51,140 nt of DNA from assembly GCA_030041045.1 (NCBI GenBank), contig JASHOQ010000105.1, positions 1 through 51,140 of the forward strand, written 5' to 3'. This document shows positions 1-8,575 of the stretch, piece by piece (the first letter of the stretch is position 1; each line of letters starts with the position of its first letter). The stretch is from Acidobacteriaceae bacterium (GTDB lineage: Bacteria; Acidobacteriota; Terriglobia; Terriglobales; Acidobacteriaceae). Under the pieces are notes generated by a model. The model saw only the letters and a list, made by a program, of their open reading frames with translations, searched no databases and was not told the DNA's origin. Made by a program: the position numbers and the translations under genes.

Positions 1-2195
1 GCCACGCGCGTTACTTCGCCGGCGAACCGGTTCAGCTGATCCACCATGGTGTTGATGGTTTCTTTGAGCAGCAGAATCTCGCCCGACACGTTCACCGTGA
101 TCTTTTTCGACAAGTCTCCATTGGCGATAGCGGTCGAAACTTCCGCGATGTTTCTCACCTGGCCGGTCAGGTTGGAGGCCATGGAGTTCACGTTGTCAGT
201 AAGGTCCTTCCAGGTCCCGGCCACGCCGGGCACATTGGCCTGGCCGCCCAGCTTGCCTTCCGTACCCACTTCGCGGGCCACACGCGTTACTTCGCCGGCG
301 AACGCATTGAGCTGGTCCACCATGGTATTGAGGGTGTCCTTAAGCTCCAGGATTTCGCCCTTCACGTCCACGGTGATCTTGCGGCTCAGGTCGCCGCGGG
401 CCACGGCGGTCGCCACCTCGGCGATGTTTCTCACCTGTCCTGTGAGGTTTGAGGCCATGAAGTTCACATTGTCCGTGAGATCTTTCCAGGTGCCACCCAC
501 GCCCTGCACCACGGCCTGGCCGCCCAGCTTGCCTTCGGTGCCCACCTCGCGAGCCACGCGCGTGACTTCGCCGGCGAAAGCATTGAGCTGGTCCACCATG
601 GTGTTGATGGTGTTCTTGAGCTCGAGAATCTCGCCTTTCACGTCCACAGTGATCTTGCGGCTCAAGTCGCCGCGGGCCACGGCCGTGGTCACTTCGGCAA
701 TGTTTCTCACCTGGGCCGTCAGGTTGCCGGCCATGGAATTCACACTGTCCGTCAGGTCCTTCCAGGTTCCGGCTACACCGGGCACGTTGGCCTGGCCGCC
801 CAGGCGCCCCTCGGTGCCTACTTCGCGGGCCACACGCGTCACCTCGCCCGCGAACCGGTTCAGCTGGTCCACCATGGTGTTCAGGGTTTCCTTGAGCTGC
901 AGGATTTCGCCGCGCACGTCGACTGTGATCTTGCGCGACAAATCTCCATTGGCAATGGCGGTCGCCACTTCGGCAATATTTCTCACCTGACCGGTCAGGT
1001 TGCCGGCCATGAAGTTCACGTTGTCGGTAAGGTCCTTCCAGGTTCCGGCCACGCCGGGTACGTTGGCCTGGCCGCCCAGCTTGCCTTCAGTGCCCACTTC
1101 GCGAGCCACGCGCGTTACTTCGCCGGCGAAGGCATTGAGCTGGTCCACCATGGTGTTGATGGTGTCTTTGAGCTCGAGAATTTCGCCCTTCACGTCCACG
1201 GTGATCTTGCGGCTCAAATCGCCGCGAGCCACGGCCGTGGTCACCTCGGCAATGTTTCTTACCTGGGCCGTCAGGTTGCCGGCCATGGCGTTCACGCTGT
1301 CGGTGAGGTCCTTCCAGGTTCCGGCCACGCCGGGCACCACCGCCTGGCCGCCCAGTTTGCCTTCTGTACCCACCTCGCGCGCCACGCGGGTTACTTCCGA
1401 AGCAAAGGAGCGCAGCTGGTCGACCATGGTATTGATGGCTTCCTTAAGCTGCAGGATTTCGCCGCGCACATCTACCGTGATCTTGCGGCTCAGGTCGCCG
1501 CTGGCCACGGCGGTCGCCACCTCGGCGATATTTCTCACCTGGCCGGTGAGGTTTGAGGCCATGGAGTTCACTGAATCGGTGAGGTCCTTCCAGGTCCCGG
1601 CCACGCCGGGCACCATGGCCTGGCCGCCGAGTTTGCCGTCCGTACCCACTTCGCGGGCCACGCGCGTTACTTCGGCCGTAAACACGCCCAGCTGCTGAAT
1701 CATGGTGTTCACGATGCTGGCCGAGCGCAAAAACTCGCCTTCCAGCGGCCGTCCGTCCACGTCCAGCCGGACGGTCTGGGTCAAATTCCCCTGGGCCACG
1801 GCGGCGATGGCGCGAGTTACTTCGGTCGTGGGCCGGAGCAGGTCCTCGACCAGCGTATTCACGCTCACTTCCATGTCGTCCCAGGCGCCCCGCCGGTGCT
1901 CCACCCGGATGCGCTCCCGCGTTTTACCCTCCTTGCCCACCGCCTGGCCTACGCGCTTCAGTTCTGACGCCATCTTCTCGTTGGCGATCACAATCTCATT
2001 AAAGTTGTCGGCAATCTTGCCCGGCAGTCCTGTCCAGGTGACCGGCAGACGCACGCTAAAGTCACCATTCTTCATGGTTTGCAGGCATTCAAGAATGACG
2101 GCAAGGTGCTCGGGCGCCTGCTGCTCCAACGCGCCCATCGAGGGGAAATCTGATCCGCTTTGCCCGGTTACGGGCGAGTCAACGGTGGTTCCCAT
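1..2195 (-). CDS. poly-HAMP sensor histidine kinase, N-terminal part (3' end outside window)
   Basis: The first 731 codons of a cytoplasmic signalling protein are visible; the rest runs off the left edge. From about residue 150 it consists of near-identical 92-residue units. Each holds a HAMP-like segment ([17 protein letters not shown], then NTMVDQL) followed by a linker with [19 protein letters not shown] and [13 protein letters not shown]. At least six full units are present, preceded by two degenerate ones. No membrane segment is visible. This architecture is known from group III (Nik1/Os-1 type) hybrid histidine kinases of fungi and from bacterial relatives, where GAF, kinase and receiver domains follow the array; those domains are not in the window, so 'kinase' is inferred. 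The ATG at 2195 is preceded by AGGAG ten bases upstream. The gene diverges from the respiratory operon. Confidence 0.85.
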   Translation of the reverse strand, partial: MGTTVDSPVTGQSGSDFPSMGALEQQAPEHLAVILECLQTMKNGDFSVRLPVTWTGLPGKIADNFNEIVIANEKMASELKRVGQAVGKEGKTRERIRVEHRRGAWDDMEVSVNTLVEDLLRPTTEVTRAIAAVAQGNLTQTVRLDVDGRPLEGEFLRSASIVNTMIQQLGVFTAEVTRVAREVGTDGKLGGQAMVPGVAGTWKDLTDSVNSMASNLTGQVRNIAEVATAVASGDLSRKITVDVRGEILQLKEAINTMVDQLRSFASEVTRVAREVGTEGKLGGQAVVPGVAGTWKDLTDSVNAMAGNLTAQVRNIAEVTTAVARGDLSRKITVDVKGEILELKDTINTMVDQLNAFAGEVTRVAREVGTEGKLGGQANVPGVAGTWKDLTDNVNFMAGNLTGQVRNIAEVATAIANGDLSRKITVDVRGEILQLKETLNTMVDQLNRFAGEVTRVAREVGTEGRLGGQANVPGVAGTWKDLTDSVNSMAGNLTAQVRNIAEVTTAVARGDLSRKITVDVKGEILELKNTINTMVDQLNAFAGEVTRVAREVGTEGKLGGQAVVQGVGGTWKDLTDNVNFMASNLTGQVRNIAEVATAVARGDLSRKITVDVKGEILELKDTLNTMVDQLNAFAGEVTRVAREVGTEGKLGGQANVPGVAGTWKDLTDNVNSMASNLTGQVRNIAEVSTAIANGDLSKKITVNVSGEILLLKETINTMVDQLNRFAGEVTRV
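46..1725 (-). repeat. tandem 276-bp coding repeats (poly-HAMP array)
   Basis: An anchor corresponding to the codons for NTMVDQL recurs near positions 46, 322, 598, 874, 1150, 1426 and, more diverged, 1702. The period is exactly 276 bp (92 codons). Neighbouring units are almost identical at the DNA level and differ mostly at third positions, which points to amplification by duplication or gene conversion. Unit number may vary between strains. Confidence 0.9.
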
Positions 2196-2977
2196 AGTCC
2201 GAAAACTCCTGCATGGAAGCTTTGCCGCATCCAAAGCTGAAAGACCGGCCGTGAGCCTGTACTGGAAGGACGCAGTGGGCGTCCCTTGGTTCGAGAAGCA
2301 TCTTTCATTCTTGGAAGCAATGTAAAAAGCCGGTTCAATGGCCGAGAAAACTCCCCCATAAACAGGCCAATTGATACACGAAGCGATAGAAATAGATGCG
2401 GGCTACCTTCCGAGGGTTGTCTGAGAGGCAATAAATTGATCCGGTTCGCCTTGGAGACTTACCGGGGAGAAAGCCGGTAATTTCATCGATGAAATCGCCG
2501 TCCGGGCCCGTGGGGCTGATGTTGCCGGATCCGCCTCGAGCCTCGAAACAGGGCACGAGTCGCCAGTTGCGTGGGATGAAATTGCGGCGCATTCCATAGA
2601 CGAAAGTGAAAGAGCAGATCATCGCGCCGCGGGGGATCGTAGGAAAAGCATTTCCAGGAGGCTGGTTGGGGCGTTCAAATTCCTGATGCGGTTTCCGGGT
2701 TTGCCCTGCGACCGAATCGGCACGCGAGCGGGTCACAGTGCGATACATCGCTCTTCGAGGCGGCCCGTTGCTCGCGAGTCCGCGCGCTATAATCAACCGA
2801 GAAACCGGACGCCTTTTCGTACATCGAAGAGATCGCCCGGTGTCATGCACGCAAGCCGAAGCCTGAATTCCTGTGGCTGACCCTGCATGGTCGCGCCCGG
2901 ACGCGTCGATCGCAGGCGGAATCCAGCACCCGCGCACACCGCTGCCGATACGATCGAAAGAAAACCTGGAGTGGAAT
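2196..2977. other. 782-bp divergent intergenic region between HAMP kinase and coxB
   Basis: I find no convincing gene here. Short open frames exist on both strands but lack ribosome binding sites and any recognisable protein. The region holds a perfect 7-bp stem-loop (TTACCGG at 2459-2465, CCGGTAA at 2474-2480). A perfect 14-bp palindrome, TTTCATCGATGAAA (2481-2494), follows directly. A TATAAT hexamer lies at 2788-2793. The region must also contain the promoter of the minus-strand kinase, which I could not place. Confidence 0.5.
2788..2793 (+). promoter_or_regulatory. candidate -10 element for the cox/cytochrome b operon
   Basis: A perfect TATAAT lies upstream of coxB. No good -35 hexamer sits 16-18 bp before it, so this is a weak call based on the hexamer alone. 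Initiation near 2800 would leave a leader of about 180 nt to the TTG start at 2978, or about 73 nt to the alternative GTG at 2873. Confidence 0.3.
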
Positions 2978-4027
2978 TTGAGCACTCTTGAGCCAACAGG
3001 CGGTCCTTCCTCCCTTCGCCTCACGGTTGCTTTCCTCTCCGCTTTGCTCGCGCATCCGCTTTTCGCCCAGCACCCTGAATCCACGCCCACCACGCTGGCG
3101 CCGCTCTCTACGCCAGCGCACGAAATCTTCGGTCTCTCGCTTTTCGTTCTTCTCATTACCGGCGCCATCTTTTTTTCCGTCAGCGGGCTGCTGGTCTACG
3201 TCATCGTCAAGTACCGCGCCCGCGGCGGCGAGAGCGAGCACGAACCGGCGCAAGTGTATGGCAGCGTGCAGGTGGAGCTCGCATGGACGGTGATTCCCGT
3301 GCTCATCGTGGTGGTGCTGTTTCTCACCACGGCGCGCATCATCTTTGCCGTCGAGGACGCGCCCAAGCCAAAATCGGCCCTCGACGTCACCGTCATCGGC
3401 CACCAGTTCTGGTGGGAGTTCCGCTACCCCGGGCTGGGCATCGTCACCGCCAACGAGCTGCACATTCCGGTCAGCTCGCATGAGCGCCCCGAGCCCACGT
3501 ATCTGCGCCTGCTCTCGGCCGACGTCGACCACAGCTTCTGGGTGCCGCAACTGAATGGCAAGACGGATTTGATTCCCAACCACCCCAACGAAATGTGGAT
3601 GGATCCCGCCGAGCCCGGCCTCTACCTGGGCCAGTGCGCCCAGTTTTGCGGCGTGGAGCACACCAAGATGCTCATCCGCGTATACGTCGATACGCCGGAT
3701 CAGTTTGCCGCGTGGGTGGCAAACCAGCAGCGGCCCGGCGTCAACGATGCTTCGGCGGCGGAGGGCAGGGAGATCTTTGAATCCGAGGCCTGCGTGAACT
3801 GCCACACCGTGGCAGGCACGGCGGCCAAGGGAACCTTCGGTCCTGACCTGACGCACCTGATGAGCCGCGCCACCATTGCATCCGGTGCGGCCATGAACAC
3901 GCCCGCAAGCCTGCACGCATGGATTCAGAATCCCAACACCTTCAAGCCCGGCGCGCTCATGCCCGCGATGCAGCTCGACGACCGGCAGGTGGATCAAATC
4001 GTCGCGTACCTGCTCACTTTGCACTGA
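2978..4027 (+). CDS. coxB: cytochrome c oxidase subunit II with C-terminal cytochrome c domain (caa3 type)
   Basis: This is the electron-entry subunit of a heme-copper oxidase, accepting electrons through its own heme c and passing them to CuA. With a TTG start the protein is 349 residues: signal peptide 12-31, two membrane helices about 50-78 and 97-120, then a periplasmic cupredoxin domain. The CuA ligands are visible: H185, C220 and C224 (CAQFC), H228 and M231. A fused cytochrome c domain follows, with CVNCH at 272-276 and a likely axial Met in GALMP at 328. I chose the TTG because GGAG lies six bases before it and the signal peptide begins directly after. The frame stays open to a GTG at 2873, which has no ribosome binding site. 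It is the first gene of the operon, ten bases before ctaD. Confidence 0.93.
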   Translation: MSTLEPTGGPSSLRLTVAFLSALLAHPLFAQHPESTPTTLAPLSTPAHEIFGLSLFVLLITGAIFFSVSGLLVYVIVKYRARGGESEHEPAQVYGSVQVELAWTVIPVLIVVVLFLTTARIIFAVEDAPKPKSALDVTVIGHQFWWEFRYPGLGIVTANELHIPVSSHERPEPTYLRLLSADVDHSFWVPQLNGKTDLIPNHPNEMWMDPAEPGLYLGQCAQFCGVEHTKMLIRVYVDTPDQFAAWVANQQRPGVNDASAAEGREIFESEACVNCHTVAGTAAKGTFGPDLTHLMSRATIASGAAMNTPASLHAWIQNPNTFKPGALMPAMQLDDRQVDQIVAYLLTLH

Positions 4028-4036
4028 AGGCGAACC

Positions 4037-5725
4037 ATGGCTGACCAGACCCTGCCTATCTCCGCGCCGCTGCCTGACGCCGAGGCGCAACGCGCCACCC
4101 GGCTGGAGTGGCTGCATAGCTGGGTGGTCACCGTCGATCACAAGAAACTGGGCATTCTCTACGTCGTGTACGCCTTGTTTTTCCTGCTCGTGGCCGGCGC
4201 CGAGGCCATCGCCATTCGCATTCAGCTTGCCTGGCCGAACTTGCACTTTGTCTCGCCGGAGGTCTACGACGAGCTCTTCACCATGCACGGCACCACCATG
4301 GTTTTTCTGGTGGGCATGCCCATTCTCTTCGGCTTTGCCAATTACCTGGTGCCGCTCATGATCGGCGCGCGCGATATGGCCTTCCCGCGCCTGAATGCCT
4401 TCAGCTTCTGGCTCACGGCTTTCGGCGGGCTGCTGCTTTATTTCAGCATTGTGGGCGGCTTTGGCCTCTACGGCATGGGCAACGCCCCGGATGTGGGCTG
4501 GTGGGCATATGCGCCGCTCACCGCCAAGGCCTTCACGCCCGGCCACAATACCGACTACTGGGCACTGGCCCTGATCGTGAGCGGATTCGGCACCCTGGGC
4601 ACGGCCATCAACATCATCGCCACCGTGGCCTCCATGCGCTGCCGCGGCATGACGCTCATGCGCATGCCGCTCTTCGTCTGGCTGATGCTGATCGTGAGCG
4701 TGCTTACGCTGGTCACCATCACCCCGCTGACCGCGGCGCAGATCATGCTGCTCATCGACCGCTATCTCGGCGGCCACTTCTTCGACGCGCAGGCCGGCGG
4801 CTCGCCCATCGTGTGGATGCACTTCTTCTGGATCTTCGGCCATCCCGAGGTCTATGTGCTGGTGCTGCCCGCCTTTGCCATCGCCAATGAAGTCATTCCC
4901 GTCTTTTCGCGCAAGGCCGTCTTCGGTTACCCGGCCATGGTCGCGGCCTCCGTGGGCATCTGCTTTGTGAGCCTCACGGTGTGGGCGCACCACATGTTTA
5001 CCGTGGGGATGACCTCCGTGGGCAACACCTTCTTCGTTCTCTCCACCATGACGGTGGGCATTCCCACCGGCATCAAGATCTTCAACTGGCTCGCCACCAT
5101 GTGGGGCGGGCGCATCCGCTTTGCTACGCCCATGCTATTCTCGACGGCGTTCGTGTTTCAGTTTCTCCTCGCCGGCCTCACCGGCATCATGCTTTCCGTG
5201 GCGCCGTGGGACTGGCAACTGCACAACAGCTACTTTGTCATTGCACATTTCCATTACGTTCTTGTCGGCGCCATCGTCTTCTGCATCTTCGCCGCCATCT
5301 ACTACTGGTATCCCAAGGTTACCGGGCGCATGTTGAGCGAGACCCTGGGCAAGTGGCATTTCTGGCTCTTCTTGATCGGCTTCCACATCACCTTCGACAC
5401 CATGCACTTCGTCGGCCTGCTGGGCATGCCCCGCTCCATTTACACCTATGAACCCGACCGCGGCTGGAACACGCTCAATCTCATCATTTCGCTGGGCGGA
5501 TTCGTGCAGGCGATAGCCGTGCTTCTCTTCGCCTGGAACCTGATCTACTCCTACCTGCGCGGCGAGCGGGCCGGGGCTGATCCATGGGACGCGTGGACGC
5601 TGGAGTGGTCCACGCCCTCGCCTCCGCCCGACTACAACTTTGCCGTCGATCCCGTGGTGCGCAGCCGGCGCCCGCTCTGGGACCTCAAACATCCCCACGA
5701 TCCCGATTGGAAGTACGAACAATGA
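4037..5725 (+). CDS. ctaD: cytochrome c oxidase subunit I (A1-type)
   Basis: This is the catalytic subunit, reducing O2 to water at heme a3-CuB and pumping protons; 562 residues, about 12 membrane helices. The metal ligands are all present: H84 and H406 for the low-spin heme, H404 for heme a3, and H269, H318 and H319 for CuB, with Y273 of HPEVY as the cross-linked tyrosine. E271 inside that motif, plus D113 in GARDMAFPR and N120, are the D-channel residues that define A1-type oxidases. The gene ends in an ATGA overlap with ctaE, implying translational coupling. The subunit II gene before it carries a heme c domain, so the enzyme is a caa3 oxidase. Confidence 0.97.
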   Translation: MADQTLPISAPLPDAEAQRATRLEWLHSWVVTVDHKKLGILYVVYALFFLLVAGAEAIAIRIQLAWPNLHFVSPEVYDELFTMHGTTMVFLVGMPILFGFANYLVPLMIGARDMAFPRLNAFSFWLTAFGGLLLYFSIVGGFGLYGMGNAPDVGWWAYAPLTAKAFTPGHNTDYWALALIVSGFGTLGTAINIIATVASMRCRGMTLMRMPLFVWLMLIVSVLTLVTITPLTAAQIMLLIDRYLGGHFFDAQAGGSPIVWMHFFWIFGHPEVYVLVLPAFAIANEVIPVFSRKAVFGYPAMVAASVGICFVSLTVWAHHMFTVGMTSVGNTFFVLSTMTVGIPTGIKIFNWLATMWGGRIRFATPMLFSTAFVFQFLLAGLTGIMLSVAPWDWQLHNSYFVIAHFHYVLVGAIVFCIFAAIYYWYPKVTGRMLSETLGKWHFWLFLIGFHITFDTMHFVGLLGMPRSIYTYEPDRGWNTLNLIISLGGFVQAIAVLLFAWNLIYSYLRGERAGADPWDAWTLEWSTPSPPPDYNFAVDPVVRSRRPLWDLKHPHDPDWKYEQ

Positions 5726-6306
5726 GCACGGTTCCCCTTTTTGTCGACGAAACCTGGCAGCCGCCTTCCCGGGGCCGCGTAGGCATGTTCTCGCTTATCG
5801 TGGGCGAGAGCGCCATTTTCACCATCTTCGTGGTCGCCTATATCTACTACATCGGCCGCAGCACCTACGGGCCCACGCCGCAGATTCTCGATGTGCCTAT
5901 CTTCAACTCCATCTGCCTGTTCTCGAGCAGTTTCACCATCGTCATGGCCGAGCACGCCATCGCCCGCGGCCTGCTGCGCCGCTTTGCCGCGTGGTGGGCA
6001 ATGACCATGCTGCTCGGGCTCGAGTTCCTCGCCGGCACTGCGATCGAGTGGCGCGATCTGATCTACAATCGCCACTTCACCATCCGCACCAATCTCTTCG
6101 GCACCACCTTTTATTCGCTCGTCGGACTGCACGCCACGCACGTGGTGGTGGGCATGATCGGTCTTTCGCTGGTGATGCTCTTCACGCTTCTTGGCCGCGT
6201 GAACCAGGGCCACGCCGCGCGCATTCAGGTGCTCGCGCTTTACTGGCATTTTGTCGACGCGGTCTGGGTGGTCGTGTTTACGGTGGTTTACATCGTGGGA
6301 AGATAA
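5722..6306 (+). CDS. ctaE: cytochrome c oxidase subunit III
   Basis: A 194-residue integral membrane protein with about five helices, the length of short bacterial subunit III proteins that lack the first two helices of the mitochondrial form. Family signatures are visible: GESAIF near the first helix, EFLAGTAIEW in the middle, FYSLVGLHATHVVVG and YWHFVDAVWVVVF near the C-terminus. Subunit III stabilises subunit I and supports sustained proton pumping. The start is the ATG at 5722, inside the stop of ctaD. The frame is open further upstream, but that part only shadows ctaD. Confidence 0.95.
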   Translation: MSTVPLFVDETWQPPSRGRVGMFSLIVGESAIFTIFVVAYIYYIGRSTYGPTPQILDVPIFNSICLFSSSFTIVMAEHAIARGLLRRFAAWWAMTMLLGLEFLAGTAIEWRDLIYNRHFTIRTNLFGTTFYSLVGLHATHVVVGMIGLSLVMLFTLLGRVNQGHAARIQVLALYWHFVDAVWVVVFTVVYIVGR

Positions 6307-6312
6307 GCTGCA

Positions 6313-7203
6313 ATGGCAGAGACGCAACAACACGGGGCAGGGCAGGCCGGGACCGGCCACGCCGGGAACGCGCACATCCATTTGCCCGCGCCCACGGCGT
6401 GGCCCATTGTGCTCGCCTTCGGCTTTACCCTCGTGGCCGCGGGCCTCGTCACCAGCGCGGGCGTGAGCCTGCTGGGCGCGGTGTTCATGCTCGCCGGTTG
6501 CGTGGGCTGGTTTCGCCAGGTTCTCCCCGTGGAGCAGCACGAGGAGGTGGAAGTGGTGGAGCAGCCCGTGGTCATCGCCTCGTCGCGGGCGCTGGTCGAC
6601 CGCATCGTGCTCAGCACCACGCACCGCGCGCATCTGCCCCTGGAAACCTATCCCGTGACCAGCGGCATCAAGGGCGGCATCGCCGGCGGCATCGTCATGA
6701 TCGGGCCCGCGCTGCTTTACGGATGGATCGCCCAGCACAGCATCTGGTACCCGGTCAATCTTCTCGGCGGAGCAGGCGTGGCCCATTGGAGCAATCCCTC
6801 GACGGCGGATATCGCCGCTTTCCACTGGCAGGGCCTCATTGTGGCCACGCTCATTCACTCCGTCACCTGTCTGCTCGTCGGCCTGCTCTACGGCGCCATG
6901 CTGCCCATGCTGCCGCGACATCCCGTGCTGCTGGGCGGCATTCTTGCGCCGGTGCTGTGGACGGGTATTCTGCACGCGTTCATGGGCATCATCAATCCCG
7001 CGCTCGACGCGCGCATCCAGTGGGGATGGTTCCTCGTCTCGCAGGTGACCTATGGCGTGGTTGCGGGGATCGTGGTTGCGCGCCAGGGCAAGGTCCCCAC
7101 CGGCCAGTCGCTGCCGTTTGCTGCGCGTCTGGGCATCGAGGCTCCGGGCCTTCTGCTTTCGCGGCCCGATGCCGGCCCTCCGCGCGGAGAGGATAAAGAC
7201 TGA
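6313..7203 (+). CDS. multi-spanning membrane protein of the oxidase operon (subunit IV-like N-terminus)
   Basis: A 296-residue protein in the oxidase operon. A His-rich cytoplasmic N-terminus (1-30) is followed by two close helices (about 31-68), as in small bacterial cytochrome c oxidase subunit IV proteins. A charged loop rich in Glu and Val follows (70-105), then about four more helices (118-140, 174-195, 200-225, 230-255) and a soluble tail. The second half has HWQGLIVATLIHSVTC and a stretch of glycine-rich helices, and I recognise no family for it. It overlaps the next gene by one base. Its position suggests a structural or assembly subunit of the oxidase/reductase supercomplex; that role is inference. 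Confidence 0.75.
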   Translation: MAETQQHGAGQAGTGHAGNAHIHLPAPTAWPIVLAFGFTLVAAGLVTSAGVSLLGAVFMLAGCVGWFRQVLPVEQHEEVEVVEQPVVIASSRALVDRIVLSTTHRAHLPLETYPVTSGIKGGIAGGIVMIGPALLYGWIAQHSIWYPVNLLGGAGVAHWSNPSTADIAAFHWQGLIVATLIHSVTCLLVGLLYGAMLPMLPRHPVLLGGILAPVLWTGILHAFMGIINPALDARIQWGWFLVSQVTYGVVAGIVVARQGKVPTGQSLPFAARLGIEAPGLLLSRPDAGPPRGEDKD

Positions 7204-7916
7204 TGCGGATCGCGCTCCACCTCGCGTGCTTCGCCGCGGCCGTCGAATTGGCCCTCGCCGGCTGCCGGCCCGCGCCCGGCCATCCGCCGCAGCCGATGCT
7301 CAATCCGGACCAGATCACCGACTTCGACACTCTGTTCAACCAGAACTGCGCCGGCTGCCACGGCCGCAATGGGCAGAACGGTCCTGCCATCGACCTCGGC
7401 AATCCTGAATACCAGGCGCTGGCCGACGACGATGTGATCAATTCGTGGATCTCCGGCGGCATTCCCGGCACCGAGATGCCGGCCTTTGCGCAATCCACCG
7501 GGGGTACGCTGACCAACGACCAGATCACGGCTCTGGTTGCGGGCATGCGCCGGAAGTGGGCACGCCCGAATGCCTTTGGCGGCGACACGCCGCCGCCTTA
7601 TGAGCAGCCCGATACGGCCGACGCCGCGCGCGGGGCCGAAGCTTTTCGCGCCCACTGCGCCTTTTGCCACGCGGATTCACCGCAGCAGATCACCAGCCGC
7701 AACTATCTTGCGCTGATGGCCGACCAGCAGTTGCGCACCGTGATCATTGCCGGCCGACCGGACATCGGGCAACCGGACTGGCGGCATGACGCGCCGGCAG
7801 GCCAGCCGGCTGTGCCCTTGTCCGCCGACGACGTCTCGAACATCGTCGCGTATCTGGCCTCGCTGCGCGGCATCAAGCCAGCAGCGGCCGGCTCCGCGGC
7901 CCAGGCCGGGAGGTGA
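7203..7916 (+). CDS. diheme cytochrome c lipoprotein
   Basis: A 237-residue exported protein with a lipobox (LALAGC, lipidated Cys21), so it is probably anchored on the periplasmic side of a membrane. It has two class I cytochrome c domains: CAGCH at 49-53 with M92 in GTEMPAF as the probable sixth ligand, and CAFCH at 152-156. In the second domain the place where a Met is expected reads GQPDW, so its sixth ligand is unclear. Its position between the oxidase genes and the Rieske gene suggests a link carrying electrons from the cytochrome b module to the CoxB heme. It overlaps the preceding gene by one base (TGATG) and the next is only five bases away. Confidence 0.9.
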   Translation: MRIALHLACFAAAVELALAGCRPAPGHPPQPMLNPDQITDFDTLFNQNCAGCHGRNGQNGPAIDLGNPEYQALADDDVINSWISGGIPGTEMPAFAQSTGGTLTNDQITALVAGMRRKWARPNAFGGDTPPPYEQPDTADAARGAEAFRAHCAFCHADSPQQITSRNYLALMADQQLRTVIIAGRPDIGQPDWRHDAPAGQPAVPLSADDVSNIVAYLASLRGIKPAAAGSAAQAGR

Positions 7917-7921
7917 GGGAA

Positions 7922-8575
7922 GTGAGCGATCGCGAACTGCATCCGGACGTGCGGAGCGGCCAGGACACGGCGCCCGCCGCTCCCGTGAAACCCGAAGACC
8001 CACGCGTCATCTCGCGCCGCTGGTTCCTTTTCACGGCGTCTCTCGCGCTCAACGGCATCGTCGGCGTGGTTCTCGCGGTTCCCATTGTGCGTTATCTCCT
8101 GGGGCCCTGGAGAAAGGACGCGAGTTACAAATCGTGGGTTTCTCTTGGGACCGTGGATTCCTTTCCCGCCGGCGAGACACGCCTTGCCTTCTACAAGAAC
8201 CCGTTCATGCGCTCCTGGGATGGCGCCACCGATAACGTGGCCTGCTATGTGCGCCGCACCGGCGCCACCAATTTCCAGGTCTTCGCCATCAACTGCGCCC
8301 ATCTCGGCTGCCCGGTGCGCTGGTTTCCGCAGTCGCAACTCTTCATGTGCCCCTGCCACGGCGGCGTCTACTATGCCGACGGCTCGCGTGCCTCCGGCCC
8401 ACCGGAGCGCGGCCTCTTCACATATGACTGGCAAATCGCTTCCGGCGAGTTGCGCATCGACGCCGGCCAGACGCCCACGCTTTCCAACACCGCCTGCCTT
8501 GAGAAAACAAAGCCGGAACAGATGAGTTTGGTGCAGATCAGGCCAGCCAACGGAGAGAGCTCATGGCAGGGATGA
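7922..8575 (+). CDS. Rieske iron-sulfur protein of the quinol:cytochrome c reductase
   Basis: A 217-residue protein carrying the high-potential [2Fe-2S] cluster of a bc/b6f-type complex. The cluster ligands are C125 and H127 (CAHLGC) and C143 and H146 (CPCHGG); C130 and C145 form the usual disulfide. The single N-terminal helix (34-60) is preceded by SRRWFLF, a twin-arginine motif typical of Tat-exported, membrane-anchored Rieske proteins. I chose the GTG at 7922 because GGAGG lies eight bases upstream. An in-frame GTG at 7913 is an alternative. The 3' end overlaps the cytochrome b gene by 13 bases. Confidence 0.94.
   Translation: MSDRELHPDVRSGQDTAPAAPVKPEDPRVISRRWFLFTASLALNGIVGVVLAVPIVRYLLGPWRKDASYKSWVSLGTVDSFPAGETRLAFYKNPFMRSWDGATDNVACYVRRTGATNFQVFAINCAHLGCPVRWFPQSQLFMCPCHGGVYYADGSRASGPPERGLFTYDWQIASGELRIDAGQTPTLSNTACLEKTKPEQMSLVQIRPANGESSWQG

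Noticed and set aside
46..1698. Long plus-strand open frames over the HAMP repeats
   Set aside because: They are the antisense of the repeat array; the minus strand reads as clear HAMP domains with a Shine-Dalgarno sequence, and the plus-strand translation is only Ser/Arg/Pro-rich.
46..1725. Regular repeats as a CRISPR array
   Set aside because: The 276-bp period, coding content and lack of unique spacers rule it out.
2843..4993. A 716-codon minus-strand open frame opposite coxB and ctaD
   Set aside because: It is the antisense of two certain genes; the product is His/Gly/Arg-rich and has no family.
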